From assembly GCA_963665015.2 (NCBI GenBank), contig CAXXSY010000003.1, positions 434,001 to 498,000 of the forward strand: a DNA stretch of 64,000 nucleotides. Direction: 5' to 3'. The DNA is from G963662655 sp963665015 (GTDB taxonomy: Bacteria; Cloacimonadota; Cloacimonadia; Cloacimonadales; JAIOQZ01). Shown here one piece after another: positions 43,203-52,594 of this stretch (positions are counted from its first letter, which is position 1; each line of letters opens with the position of its first letter). The notes under the pieces are model-generated. The model had not been told where the DNA came from. It ran no database searches and saw only the letters and a program-made list of their open reading frames with translations. A program made the position numbers and the translations under genes.

Positions 43203-45011
43203 ATGACACACGGACAGAAGTTTTTGAAACACCTGGCACTGATTCTCATGGTCTCGATTTCGACGCTGGCGTTTGCGCAGGTCGGCGAGGTGATCTGGGA
43301 AGAGAACTTTGACAATCTCGATAACTGGCTGATCGAGACCGGCAACGGCTCCTGGGGCTGGGGAAACGGCGAACTGGAATACTATCAGTCGGACAACATC
43401 GAAATCGCCGAAATCGCGGACGAGCCGGGCAATAACGCCCTCAAGATCACCGCACGCAACGAAACCGGAGCCCACATCGTGGATCAGTGGGGCAACCCGC
43501 TTCAATACACCTCTGGGCGGCTGAACACGAAATCCTTCGTATCGATTAAATACGGCGTGATCGAATCACGAGTAAGAATTCCGAATATCGACCTGGGCGG
43601 TTGGCCCGCGGTCTGGATGCTGGGAACCAGCAATTACACATGGCCCCGCTGCGGCGAGATCGACATGATGGAAATGGGATTCACCCAGTCGTTCCGCAAC
43701 CTGCACGATACTCACAACGGCGGCAACGGCCTCGACAATTCCACCGTGAACCAGATGGTCGGCGCCAACGCGATCTACTACTCCGACGCCGCTGTGACGC
43801 CCGAGAATCCCTCCGGCGCCGCGAGCATATCCTGGGACCCGACCGACGAATCGTGCCGCCCCTACTACAGCTACGATCCTACGCTCACCGAACGCTTTCT
43901 TACCTACAGAACCTATTGGGATCCAGACAGCCTTCGCATGACCGTTATCGACGATGGCGTCGAATACGACCTCTACGAAGCGCCCTTTGCCATCGACAGC
44001 ACCTCTGCCGAATTCTGGGATCCCTTCTACCTGATCGTCGATCTGGCGATCGGCGGCGCATTTACCGATTGCTATCAACTCGGTGATCCGGGCAGTGGCG
44101 CACCGGTGACGATCCCGCTTCCCGCCGAGATGTTTGTCGATTATGTCAAGGTCATGGAGTGGAACGGCCACGGCGAAGTAAAGCTCGGCCCACCGGACTG
44201 GCAGTTTGAGTCCTACGGACTCTTCACCGACGAGACCGAGACCTGGAACGAGCTGGAGATCGGCGTCGATTCCTACATCTATGTGTGGGAAGGAACGCTG
44301 GTTGACGGAAGTATCCCGCCCTACGAAGGCGAGAACGGCATAAGCTGGCAATCCGCCGGCGTGGGCTGGTTTGGCGCTGGGATCATGTCAACGCAGCCGG
44401 TCAACCTCTTCAACTTCGGCGAAGGTCACCTGAAATTCATGATCAAGATGCCGGCAGGCGTCACCTTCAAGATCGGCGTCATCGACTCATGGGGCAACCA
44501 GAACTATGTCGAATTTCCCGCCAACACGACCGTCTATGGTCTCCAGCGCAACGGCGAATGGGGTCAGGCAAGCATTCCTATCGAAGACCTGCGCGGCGAA
44601 TTCATCGATATGCGCATGCTCTCCTACGAATTCGTGATTCTCGAAGAGCATGGAGCCATGTGCGAATTCGGTCTCGACGACATCTACTACGACGGCGGTT
44701 TGCTCGGGAATGACGAGGAAGACATCCACCGTGTCGATTTCACGCTGAACCAGAATTACCCGAATCCGTTCAACCCCAGAACCACGATCTCCTACGATCT
44801 GGAACAGGATTCGTTCGTGCAGCTCGACATCTACAACCTGCGCGGTCAGAAAATCCGCACCCTCGTCTCCGACAACAAGACGATGGGCACCCACTCGATC
44901 GACTGGGACGGTCTGGACAGCGGAAACCACCGCGTTAGCTCCGGCGTATATTTTTACAAGCTCGAAGCCGGAAGCCAGTCGTCGGTCAGGAAAATGATAC
45001 TGCTTAAATAG
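43203..45011 (+). CDS. Secreted GH16 beta-glucanase with CBM-like module and FlgD-like tail
   Basis: 602 residues with a signal peptide (ends TLAFA). The GH16 domain (about 27-325) contains WPRCGEIDMMEMGF (nucleophile Glu, Asp and acid/base Glu), with an insert relative to the paralogue. One CBM-like module (FESYGLFTDETETW...CEFGLDDIYYDGG) is homologous to the three in the GH16 at 34455-37418. A C-terminal FlgD-Ig-like sorting or anchoring domain follows (NQNYPNPFNPRTTISYDL...GVYFYKLEAG...RKMILLK). It is a laminarin-type endo-glucanase. Last gene of the plus-strand set; a strong terminator follows. Confidence 0.9.
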   Translation: MTHGQKFLKHLALILMVSISTLAFAQVGEVIWEENFDNLDNWLIETGNGSWGWGNGELEYYQSDNIEIAEIADEPGNNALKITARNETGAHIVDQWGNPLQYTSGRLNTKSFVSIKYGVIESRVRIPNIDLGGWPAVWMLGTSNYTWPRCGEIDMMEMGFTQSFRNLHDTHNGGNGLDNSTVNQMVGANAIYYSDAAVTPENPSGAASISWDPTDESCRPYYSYDPTLTERFLTYRTYWDPDSLRMTVIDDGVEYDLYEAPFAIDSTSAEFWDPFYLIVDLAIGGAFTDCYQLGDPGSGAPVTIPLPAEMFVDYVKVMEWNGHGEVKLGPPDWQFESYGLFTDETETWNELEIGVDSYIYVWEGTLVDGSIPPYEGENGISWQSAGVGWFGAGIMSTQPVNLFNFGEGHLKFMIKMPAGVTFKIGVIDSWGNQNYVEFPANTTVYGLQRNGEWGQASIPIEDLRGEFIDMRMLSYEFVILEEHGAMCEFGLDDIYYDGGLLGNDEEDIHRVDFTLNQNYPNPFNPRTTISYDLEQDSFVQLDIYNLRGQKIRTLVSDNKTMGTHSIDWDGLDSGNHRVSSGVYFYKLEAGSQSSVRKMILLK

Positions 45012-45031
45012 TAAGACGATGAATCAAGTTT

Positions 45032-45059
45032 AGAGGCAGGCTTCGGCTTGCCTCTTTCT
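45032..45059 (+). terminator. Rho-independent terminator after the second GH16
   Basis: AGAGGCAGGC-TTCG-GCTTGCCTCT is a 10-bp stem (one G-T wobble) with a TTCG tetraloop, followed by TTCTC, 20 bp after the stop codon. The remaining ~230 bp to the next gene hold only a twice-repeated CTTCCGAATGT. Confidence 0.8.
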
Positions 45060-45289
45060 CGTGCAATCCTGTGCCTTGAGACAAACTTCCGAATGTCCGA
45101 CCGGAGGAAGGTCTTCCGAATGTTGATTTCTTTTCAGCGCTATCCGGCATAACATTCGGACGAACGCACCGTTCTGCCAAAGGGTGTCAATTATAGAGGT
45201 TTTGTGGGGTATGTTGCAGGTGTCTCAAGCAAATTGCCTTGACGTAATGTAGGCATTGTCAATTTTGCAGAAAAACTCAGGAATTATCG

Positions 45290-46027
45290 ATGGAACAAAC
45301 GATTATCACCTGCTTGAACTGCGGGAATCCATATGAGGGCGATTTCTGTCCTTCTTGCGGGCAGTCGGCCTCTACCGGAAAATTCACCTGGAAATCATTG
45401 TTGCTTGCTTTTTTGCACGCATGGGACTTCGAGCGTGGTATCCTGTATGTGTTTCGTGAATTGTGGATACGCCCGAGGCAACTGATATTTGGCTACCTTG
45501 AAGGCAAGCGGAAGAATGTTTATCCGCCGATCAAATACATGCTGTTCTCGATCGCCATAACAACAGTCCTTAATTATATGTATAAAGACCTTGGAATGAA
45601 AAAGATTATGGTAGATGGCATTGAACATAGCTTCAATATGTGGACTTCGACCAATCTTTCCATCTATCACATTATCGTACTTCCCTTTTACGCTCTTTCA
45701 ACAAGGCTCTTTTTCAAAAAATGGAAGCTGACATTGCCGGAGCATATCGTGTTGAGTATGTTTGCATTGGGGCAAATGAATTTCACGGAGTTCATCTTTT
45801 TAGGTGTTTTCTGCTGGGTTCCCGATATTGTGGGTTACAGTACGGTGATTTCGATGATTATTCCGGGTTATCTCTATTTCATGATGTGCAAGCCGAGAAC
45901 GGTCGGTGCCTTTTTCAAGGCGCTTGCCGCATGTATAGTCGCCTTAACTATGTTTGTACTCATGATCATCATATTGACAGTCCTGTACATGTCCATCACA
46001 AAGGCTGCACTGGCAATATCCCTGTAA
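45290..46027 (+). CDS. DUF3667-type membrane protein with N-terminal zinc ribbon
   Basis: 245 residues. The N-terminal CLNCGNPYEGDFCPSCGQ is a CxxC-x9-CxxC zinc ribbon followed by a helical region (FTWKSLLLAFLHAWDFERG), then at least four hydrophobic segments (YMLFSIAITTVLNYMY; YHIIVLPFYAL; FIFLGVFCWVPDIVGYSTVI; IVALTMFVLMIIILTVLYM). This matches the DUF3667 layout; the function is unknown. It is AT-richer than the enzymes before it and stands alone between a terminator and a 177-bp gap with nothing recognisable. Confidence 0.7.
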   Translation: MEQTIITCLNCGNPYEGDFCPSCGQSASTGKFTWKSLLLAFLHAWDFERGILYVFRELWIRPRQLIFGYLEGKRKNVYPPIKYMLFSIAITTVLNYMYKDLGMKKIMVDGIEHSFNMWTSTNLSIYHIIVLPFYALSTRLFFKKWKLTLPEHIVLSMFALGQMNFTEFIFLGVFCWVPDIVGYSTVISMIIPGYLYFMMCKPRTVGAFFKALAACIVALTMFVLMIIILTVLYMSITKAALAISL

Positions 46028-46204
46028 CGCCATGTTATCCGACGATCATCAGAAAAGCGCGCAGAGCTTATTTTGCAATGTGGAAAATGCACTCGACGAT
46101 ATTGAGTCGCATTCTCCCACATCGGGAGAATCGAAAATCATTTGACACTTCATGCGATCGATGTTTGTTCTGGATAGATTATCTTGCCGGCACTGGAGGA
46201 ACCT

Positions 46205-48451
46205 ATGATACGGATACGACAACTTGTTCTTGCGGCTTTTCTTTTTGCAACGCTCACGCTTTCATCCGTCTCTCTGACTGACGGAGGACACATCGAAACG
46301 GGCAACCACGTTACCCGCGAAGGATTTGTCGAAACGCATCCATGCGCTGGCGGAATCATCGCCATCGAGCACCACGATCACCAGCCGGTCGAGCTGTGGC
46401 TTGATGGTAACGCATGGACCTTCAGGCAGGTTATCGATCCGGTATTCTCGACCAATCGGCGCTGGCTGGCTTTCTCCACCTGCGATGCCGTTCGCGTGCT
46501 CGATACTGCAACCGGCACCATGCACGAATATCCCGCCTCGGACGAATTCGCCATCGACGATCGCGGCAATCCGGTGCTTTGGAATGCCCGTCTCGGCGAG
46601 ATTTCATACCGCAATCGGGTAACGCTGATCAACGAGATCGTGCGCGGATTGATCGTCCACGGCGACGAAATCTATATTCAGACCCAACGCAGTCTCGTGC
46701 GGCTCGATGACGATCGTACCATCTTCCGTGCGAAAGGCTCGCTGCACGACGTCGCATGGGTCGATGGGAACCTCTACACCAGCGTGAAGAGCCATGACGG
46801 GTACCGGCTTATCCGTGTGGAAGACGGCGCGACGATAGAGTCACGTCCAGCACCGGATTCACGCGCCGGACGCACGCACCAACCGATTCCGTCGCCGCTG
46901 CACTACGGCGAAGAGTCATACCCGCACCCGATCGGAAACACCTACCTCGAAATCCAGGACTACGGCGGAACGCCCTACCTGCATCCGGGCGTCGATTTCC
47001 TCGGCGTTCCCAACGAAAACGTTTACTCGGTTCAGGACGGCGTGGTGAAGGCGATCCTCACGACCGGCGGCGAACTATACTGGCGCGTGGCAATCGCGCT
47101 CGAAGACACCGACGACGAATCCGAAGGCTACCTCTATGCCCACCTGAACGAAAACAGCATCACCGTTGCCGTCGGCGACAGCGTACACGCCGGCGATGTG
47201 GTCGGAACGCTGGTCGGATGGCCGGTCGCGAACTTCCATCACTGCCACTACGCCCGTGTCAGAAATAGCGGATCCGTTTGGAACGGCGACTGGTGGACGA
47301 CCGACGATCCCCTGCGCGACACGTACGATCACCTCGACACCGAAGCCCCGGTATTCGAGGATGTTGCGGCTGATCAGATCTGCGCCTTTCGAAGAGACGG
47401 CAATTATATGGACCCGTACGAACTCGAGGGCGAGGTCGATATCATTGCTCACGCGCACGACATCATCAATTCCGACTGGCGTTGCACCATCAACCGCATC
47501 GGCTACCGCCTTTCCGCGTTGTCGAATCCAGACAGCATCCTCGTCGATCAGATCAGCTTCACGTTCGACTATCCTTGCGATGACTACGGCGAGGGGACCT
47601 ACGAGGCCATGTGCCTTTCGACGATCTTCTGCCGCGATGACCAATACTTCAGCAACGGCAACTACGATACGCGAGAATATTACTACATCCTGAGCCACGC
47701 CGACGCGGACAGCGCCATGACCGAAAACGACGCCGACCAGAGCTTCGACACAACGCAATTCCCCGACGGATTCTACAACCTCGAGGTGTGGGCGGAAGAC
47801 GGCGCCGGAAACGTGACGACGGAGCCGATGCTCATCATGATCGACAACAATCCCGACGAACCCCCGGCATTCATCGACATGCCGGCGAACATGATCATTC
47901 ACGCCGACAGCGTTCATACCCTGTCGCTGTGGGATCACGTGGAGGACGACAACACGCCCGATGCGGAACTGGCGTTTGACTTCTCGGCAGACAATCCGCT
48001 GCTCGAATGGAGCTTCGACGACTCGACCGGTGTGCTCAGTCTTTGGCATTCTGCGCTGGACACCCAAGCGGCGCCAATGCTGATTACCGTGACCGACGAT
48101 CAGGATCAGTCCTCGGATCGCACGATCAATTTCATCCTCGAAATGCCGCAGGCGGTACAGGGCGAAGTTGTCCCCGCATTATTCTCGCTGTCGTGCAGCC
48201 CGAATCCGTTCAACCCGAGCACAACCATCCGCTTTTCCATTCCGGAAGCGGCGATGACGAGGCTCGATATCTATAACTTGCGTGGCCAGAGAATCCGCAC
48301 GCTCGTCTCGGAAAAGCTGAAACAGGGACCTCACGCGGTTACGTGGGACGGTACGGACGAGAACCATCGCACGGTCGGCTCCGGAGTCTATCTGTACAAG
48401 TTGCAGGCAGGTAGCCGCTCTTCGGTCGAAAAAATGATTCTGTTGAAGTAA
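46205..48451 (+). CDS. Secreted M23-family metallopeptidase with FlgD-like tail
   Basis: 748 residues from the ATG at 46205 (GGAGGA before it), with a signal peptide. Residues ~20-225 look like a propeller-type or dWxxG domain (WLDGNAWTFRQVIDPVFSTN...). The M23 (lysostaphin-like) domain follows with LHPGVDFLG (His and Asp zinc ligands), YAHLNEN and HHCHYARV (H-x-H), plus VAVGDSVHAGDVVGTL. A long beta-rich region with a cadherin-like module (NMIIHADSVHTLSLWDHVED) precedes the C-terminal FlgD-like domain (NPFNPSTTIRFSI...EKMILLK). It cleaves Gly-type peptide bonds, probably in peptidoglycan or a surface protein. Confidence 0.78.
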   Translation: MIRIRQLVLAAFLFATLTLSSVSLTDGGHIETGNHVTREGFVETHPCAGGIIAIEHHDHQPVELWLDGNAWTFRQVIDPVFSTNRRWLAFSTCDAVRVLDTATGTMHEYPASDEFAIDDRGNPVLWNARLGEISYRNRVTLINEIVRGLIVHGDEIYIQTQRSLVRLDDDRTIFRAKGSLHDVAWVDGNLYTSVKSHDGYRLIRVEDGATIESRPAPDSRAGRTHQPIPSPLHYGEESYPHPIGNTYLEIQDYGGTPYLHPGVDFLGVPNENVYSVQDGVVKAILTTGGELYWRVAIALEDTDDESEGYLYAHLNENSITVAVGDSVHAGDVVGTLVGWPVANFHHCHYARVRNSGSVWNGDWWTTDDPLRDTYDHLDTEAPVFEDVAADQICAFRRDGNYMDPYELEGEVDIIAHAHDIINSDWRCTINRIGYRLSALSNPDSILVDQISFTFDYPCDDYGEGTYEAMCLSTIFCRDDQYFSNGNYDTREYYYILSHADADSAMTENDADQSFDTTQFPDGFYNLEVWAEDGAGNVTTEPMLIMIDNNPDEPPAFIDMPANMIIHADSVHTLSLWDHVEDDNTPDAELAFDFSADNPLLEWSFDDSTGVLSLWHSALDTQAAPMLITVTDDQDQSSDRTINFILEMPQAVQGEVVPALFSLSCSPNPFNPSTTIRFSIPEAAMTRLDIYNLRGQRIRTLVSEKLKQGPHAVTWDGTDENHRTVGSGVYLYKLQAGSRSSVEKMILLK

Positions 48452-48749
48452 GGAACAGGCTTTGCGCGGAGTTTCGTGTCTGATGTCACAATGATCATCT
48501 GCATTTATGAGTGGAATAAGTAGATTCGGCTCTTGCGTTTCGCGAATCGTACTACGATATCGGATATGCGCGAAATCCTTCTCGTATCGCGGGCCTTCCC
48601 AATTTCACTCCAATCGATATACGAAATCGATAAAACGAATCTTCACCGGAAGAGCGGCGTAATGGCATTCGAAATAACAAGTTAAGTGATTTCAACGTGA
48701 TTGGCATCTCCCATGCAATATAGAGTGGGATATCGATATTGGAGGCAGT
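48452..48749. other. Intergenic region, nothing recognised
   Basis: No ORF, clear terminator or RNA is supported in these 298 bp. There is a GATATCGATATTGG stretch just before the next ribosome-binding site, and several CGATA words that do not reproduce the TCGATA-N6-TATCGA dyad. Confidence 0.5.
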
Positions 48750-49088
48750 TTGCGAATACTGATCAAATGTCATCCCAAGAACCAGAAGCGTTGGAGATGG
48801 CTTGAGAATGATGATAATGAGGTATGGTTTGCGTCGGATCGGGAGAGTCTGGCGCGAATCATGATTGAAAAGGATATTCAGCGCGCGATACTTGTGATAA
48901 ACTCGATTGAAGACGCGCCCATTCTCGATTATCTATACAGATATCATCCCGGGGTGCAGATATCGCTCGTGACCAACAGCCGCATCCGGGCGGCGATCCA
49001 TTCGTTCCGGCACATCCCTTGCGAGTTGATCGACTCGGAGGATCCGCAACAAATACGCAATTCGCTCATCACCCCCGACACCGAATAA
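48750..49088 (+). CDS. Small receiver-like protein, TTG start
   Basis: 112 residues. TTG at 48750 is the start because GGAGG lies 4 bases before it. The alternation of strands and helices (RILIKCHP; RAILVINSIEDAPILDYLYR; VQISLVTNSRIRAAIHSFRH) resembles a truncated CheY-type receiver, but the phospho-acceptor Asp and conserved Thr/Lys are not in place. It lies just before the DtxR box. Possibly an orphan degenerate receiver; function unknown. Confidence 0.45.
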   Translation: MRILIKCHPKNQKRWRWLENDDNEVWFASDRESLARIMIEKDIQRAILVINSIEDAPILDYLYRYHPGVQISLVTNSRIRAAIHSFRHIPCELIDSEDPQQIRNSLITPDTE

Positions 49089-49151
49089 TATCGAAATCGC
49101 TATATCTGCACACCTGGTATAAAACCTCGTTCGCGAAAAAAAACTTGACGG

Positions 49152-49167
49152 GTTAGGCATGCCTAAC
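49152..49167. promoter_or_regulatory. DtxR/MntR-family operator
   Basis: GTTAGGCATGCCTAAC is a perfect 16-bp palindrome matching the DtxR-type core TTAGGNNNNCCTAA, 36 bp before the DtxR-FeoA start codon. CCTAACTAA half-sites follow at about 49177. Confidence 0.85.
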
Positions 49168-49202
49168 GATATTCGACCTAACTAAGATATGCGAGGCGAA
49201 AT

Positions 49203-49967
49203 ATGGCTGTTACCGATGATCTCAGCGCCAGCCTGGAGGACTATCTCGAGGCGATCTATCACATTATCCGCGAGAAGCAAGCGGCTCGCGTAAAGGACAT
49301 CGCGGCGCGTCTGCATGTCAAGGCTGCGTCGGTCACCGGCGCGATGAAGTCCTTGGCGAAGAAGGGGCTCATCAACTATGCGCCGTTCGAGATCATCACC
49401 TTCACGCGCGACGGCGAGATCATTGCGAGGGACGTGGTGCGTCGTCACAACGCGCTCAAGGATTTTTTTACCAAGGTGCTCTCCGTCGAGGAGGATGTCG
49501 CGGACAAGGCAGCCTGCGAGATGGAGCACTGCATTACAAAGCCGCTTCTGGAGCGATTTATCCAGTTTGCGGAGTTTGTGGAGATCTGCCCGAGGGCCGG
49601 AACCAAGTGGATTCGCGGATTCGGCTATTTCTGCGACCAGGACTCGATGGGCGAGAACTGCGAGCAGTGCATGCGAACCAATCTGGACGAGTTGATAGAA
49701 AATCGTAAAGATAAAGGAGAAACCATGAAAGAACAACGAACGCTGCGCGACATCAAGCCGGGCAGAAAGGCGAAGGTCGTCAAGGTTACGCTGGCGGACG
49801 CCGCGAGCAGGCGCATGGTCGAGATGGGAATGACCGTGGGTTCTGTGATCGAGGTGGTCAAGGTCGCGCCCCTGGGCGATCCGGTCGATATCAAGCTGAA
49901 GGGATACCACCTGAGCGTGCGCAAGAAAGAAGCGGAAGGCATTTATGTGGAAGAAATGCCGTCATAA
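49203..49967 (+). CDS. DtxR-family iron-dependent regulator with C-terminal FeoA domain
   Basis: 254 residues. An N-terminal winged helix (DYLEAIYHIIREKQAARVKD, LHVKAASVTGAMKSLAKKGL) and a metal-binding/dimerisation domain with EMEHCITKPLLERFIQF (metal-ligand Glu, His, Cys region) are followed by a Cys-rich segment (CDQDSMGENCEQC) and a FeoA/SH3-like domain (about 175-252; RKAKVVKVTLADAASRRMVE; GYHLSVRKKEAEGIYVEE). It probably represses the feo operon at the palindrome upstream when Fe(II) is sufficient. It overlaps the next feoA gene by 23 bp. The Cys-rich linker could add Fe-S or zinc sensing (inference). Confidence 0.88.
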   Translation: MAVTDDLSASLEDYLEAIYHIIREKQAARVKDIAARLHVKAASVTGAMKSLAKKGLINYAPFEIITFTRDGEIIARDVVRRHNALKDFFTKVLSVEEDVADKAACEMEHCITKPLLERFIQFAEFVEICPRAGTKWIRGFGYFCDQDSMGENCEQCMRTNLDELIENRKDKGETMKEQRTLRDIKPGRKAKVVKVTLADAASRRMVEMGMTVGSVIEVVKVAPLGDPVDIKLKGYHLSVRKKEAEGIYVEEMPS

Positions 49968-50202
49968 CTGCCCGTTCGGCAACACGTACCCACTCAGCTT
50001 TTGTAAAGTGGGCCAGACCGTGACCGTTCAATGCGTCCACGGCGGCGAACAGATGAAGTCCCGACTCGAGGCGATGGGCTTTGTTCCGGGCACGGATATA
50101 TCGGTCGTCAGCGCGCATCACCACGGACCGTTCATCGTAAAGGTCAAGGATTGCCAGATCGCACTGGGACGGGGCATGAGCCACAAGATTCAAGTGGCGT
50201 AA
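49945..50202 (+). CDS. feoA: Ferrous iron transport protein FeoA
   Basis: 85 residues with the FeoA SH3-like fold: PLSFCKVGQTVTVQCVHGGE, MKSRLEAMGFVPGTDISVVS, GPFIVKVKDCQIALGRGMSH. It is a cytosolic accessory protein of FeoB. The short N-terminus holds CRHNCPFGN, giving extra Cys. It overlaps the regulator's 3' end by 23 bp, and feoB follows 60 bp later after an imperfect DtxR-like site. This is the second FeoA domain in the operon, the first being fused to the regulator. Confidence 0.9.
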   Translation: MWKKCRHNCPFGNTYPLSFCKVGQTVTVQCVHGGEQMKSRLEAMGFVPGTDISVVSAHHHGPFIVKVKDCQIALGRGMSHKIQVA

Positions 50203-50219
50203 ATTTTTTTGCCTCGCAA

Positions 50220-50234
50220 GTTAGGCAAGACTAA
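50220..50234. promoter_or_regulatory. Imperfect DtxR-like site before feoB
   Basis: GTTAGGCAAGACTAA resembles the left half and part of the right half of the GTTAGGCATGCCTAAC palindrome, 28 bp before the feoB ATG. Possibly a second, weaker operator for feoB. Confidence 0.5.
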
Positions 50235-50262
50235 AGATATTAGAAAAGACTATGGAGGCCTC

Positions 50263-52386
50263 ATGAAGAAAAAGATCACCATCGCGCTCGCCGGCAACCC
50301 GAACGCCGGCAAGACGACGATTTTCAATAACATAACCGGTGCGAGGCAGCACGTAGGGAATTACCCGGGTGTGACCGTCGAGCGCAAAGAGGGTTTTCGG
50401 GAGTATAAGGACTATGAAATCAAGGTGGTCGATCTGCCGGGAACCTACAGTCTGACAGCGTATTCGCAGGAGGAAGTCATCGCGCGGAACGTCCTGATCG
50501 ATGAGACGCCTGACGTGGTAGTTGATATCATCGACACATCGAACCTGGAACGGAATCTGTATCTCAGCGTGCAATTGATCGAGATGGGCGTTCCGCTGCT
50601 TTTGGCATTCAATATGAGCGACGTGGCGCAGGCGAAGGGGTATCAGTTCGACCTGAAGAAGCTCTCTGGACTTCTTGGCGTACCCATCGTGGAAACGGTG
50701 GGGCACAAGAACCGGGGAACGAACGAGCTGCTGGACGCGATTCTGTCCGTTCACGAGCATGACAAGGCGGCGAATCCCGGGATCGTGCGCTATGGAGACG
50801 CGATCGAGAAGGCGATTGGCGAACTTTCCGCGACGATCGATGAGCAAACCGAAGCGACCCTGAAGCAATCGCACTGGATTGCGCTGAAGTTGCTGGAGGA
50901 CGATCCCGAAATCGCAAAGGAATATCCCGACGAATCCTTGCGCGGGAAAGTCAGGCAAATTTCCTCAGCGCTGGAAATCAAGCTCGAAGAGCCTGTACCG
51001 ACCGCAATCGCGTCGCATCGTTACGGCATGATCTCCGGTGCCTGCACGCAGGCGGTTCGATCCACCATCGAGCTTCGGCACTCCGTCTCGGATGTGATCG
51101 ATATGGTGGCGACCAACCGCTTCCTGGGCATCCCGGTATTCCTCGGCCTGATGTACCTCGTGTTCTGGCTGACCTTCACCGTGGGCGCGCCCATGATGGA
51201 CTGGCTCGACGTCGGTTTCGGCTGGCTGGGCGACGTTGTAAGCGGCTGGTGGGCTCCAGGCTCCGAAAGCGCGCTGAAGTCGCTGCTGGTCGATGGCATC
51301 ATCGGTGGCGTGGGCGGCGTGCTGATCTTCCTGCCCAACATCCTGCTGCTTTTCCTCGCGATCGCGTTTCTGGAAGACACCGGTTACATGGCGCGCGCGG
51401 CGTTCATCATGGATCGGCTCATGCATAAGATCGGACTGCACGGAAAGAGCTTCATCCCGATGCTTGTCGGATTCGGCTGCTCGGTTCCCGCCATCATGGC
51501 GACGCGCACCCTCGACAACCGCCGCGACCGGCTGGTGACCATGATGGTCGTACCGTTGATGAGCTGCGGTGCGAGGCTGCCGATCTACGCGCTGATTATT
51601 CCGGCGTTCTTCCCGCAGGTGTGGCACGCGCCCATGCTGTGGATCATCTACGTGATCGGCATCCTGCTGGCGATCATCAGCGCCAAGCTCCTGCGCTCGA
51701 CCATCCTCAAGGGCGAATCGGTTCCGTTCCTGATGGAGCTTCCGCCCTATCGTATGCCTACGTTCAAGGGTATCTTCACGCACATGTGGCAGCGCGGCTG
51801 GCTCTACCTCAAGAAGGCCGGTACCATCATCCTCGGATTCTCGATCCTGATGTGGGTGATCACCACCTACCCGCAGAAGAAGGAATTCGATCGCGACTAC
51901 GAGCATGAAATCACCGTCGTGGAACAGGCGACCGACCTCTCGCAGGAACAAAAAGACGAACAAATCGAAGTCATTCAATACACGCAGGCCGCCGAAGCCC
52001 TTTCCTACACCGTTGCCGGACGCATCGGGCACGCGCTCGAACCTGTCATCAAACCCATGGGATTCGACTGGCGCATCGGCACGGCGCTGATCGGCGCATT
52101 TGCGGCGAAGGAGCTCTTCGTGGCGCAGCTCGGGATCGTCTATTCGGTCGGCGAGGCGGACGAGGAATCGCAGAGCCTGCGCGATAAACTCAAGGAGAAT
52201 TACACACCGTTGATCGGCTTTGCCATCATGCTGTTCTCGCTGATCAGCATGCCCTGTATGGCGACCGTCGCCGTGACCAAACGCGAGGCGAACTCGTGGA
52301 AATGGGCGCTGTTCCAGGTCGCGGGGCTGACGATTATGGCATGGCTGGTTACAACCATTGTCTATCAGGTCGGAACGCTGTTCTGA
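50263..52386 (+). CDS. feoB: Ferrous iron transporter FeoB
   Basis: 707 residues from the ATG at 50263, chosen because GGAGG precedes it and translation begins right at MKKKITIALAGNPNAGKTT. The N-terminal G domain has GNPNAGKTTIFN (G1), VVDLPGTYSL (G3) and LAFNMSDVA (G4, variant N-x-x-D). A helical GDI region follows, then the transmembrane core with two Gate motifs (FLPNILLLFLAIAFLEDTGY; GFGCSVPAIMATRTL) and the C-terminal segments. It imports Fe(II) across the inner membrane. Length is normal (~700). Confidence 0.97.
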   Translation: MKKKITIALAGNPNAGKTTIFNNITGARQHVGNYPGVTVERKEGFREYKDYEIKVVDLPGTYSLTAYSQEEVIARNVLIDETPDVVVDIIDTSNLERNLYLSVQLIEMGVPLLLAFNMSDVAQAKGYQFDLKKLSGLLGVPIVETVGHKNRGTNELLDAILSVHEHDKAANPGIVRYGDAIEKAIGELSATIDEQTEATLKQSHWIALKLLEDDPEIAKEYPDESLRGKVRQISSALEIKLEEPVPTAIASHRYGMISGACTQAVRSTIELRHSVSDVIDMVATNRFLGIPVFLGLMYLVFWLTFTVGAPMMDWLDVGFGWLGDVVSGWWAPGSESALKSLLVDGIIGGVGGVLIFLPNILLLFLAIAFLEDTGYMARAAFIMDRLMHKIGLHGKSFIPMLVGFGCSVPAIMATRTLDNRRDRLVTMMVVPLMSCGARLPIYALIIPAFFPQVWHAPMLWIIYVIGILLAIISAKLLRSTILKGESVPFLMELPPYRMPTFKGIFTHMWQRGWLYLKKAGTIILGFSILMWVITTYPQKKEFDRDYEHEITVVEQATDLSQEQKDEQIEVIQYTQAAEALSYTVAGRIGHALEPVIKPMGFDWRIGTALIGAFAAKELFVAQLGIVYSVGEADEESQSLRDKLKENYTPLIGFAIMLFSLISMPCMATVAVTKREANSWKWALFQVAGLTIMAWLVTTIVYQVGTLF

Positions 52387-52399
52387 CAAGGAGGCTATC

Positions 52400-52573
52400 A
52401 TGCTGGAAACCATCGTTGTCATCGCAGTCGTCGCATCGGCGGGAACGTTTCTCGCCTGGAGGCTGATCAAGAGCCTTCGTGGCGAGACGCAGTGCTGCAA
52501 AGCGGAACAAAGCGACTGTAAAAACTGTAACTACTGCTCATCGGCAGTGTGCGATCAAAATAGAACCAGTTGA
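52400..52573 (+). CDS. FeoB-associated Cys-rich membrane protein
   Basis: 57 residues from the ATG at 52400 (AAGGAGG before it). One membrane helix (MLETIVVIAVVASAGTFLAW) is followed by a cytosolic or periplasmic Cys-rich tail (CCKAEQSDCKNCNYCSSAVC, seven Cys in all). It matches the PF12669-type small proteins found after feoB, which may pass or sense iron. It sits 14 bp after feoB and 22 bp before the porin. Confidence 0.85.
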   Translation: MLETIVVIAVVASAGTFLAWRLIKSLRGETQCCKAEQSDCKNCNYCSSAVCDQNRTS

Positions 52574-52594
52574 AAACTGGGGAAAGAGGTTTAA

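Noticed and set aside
48590..48640. Further Rex operator near CGATATACGAAATCGATA
   Set aside because: The half-sites do not have the TCGATA-N6-TATCGA spacing (offset by one), and the next gene has no redox link.
48750..49088. Functional response regulator
   Set aside because: It has receiver-like strand/helix spacing, but no clear phospho-acceptor Asp, conserved Thr or Lys and no output domain.
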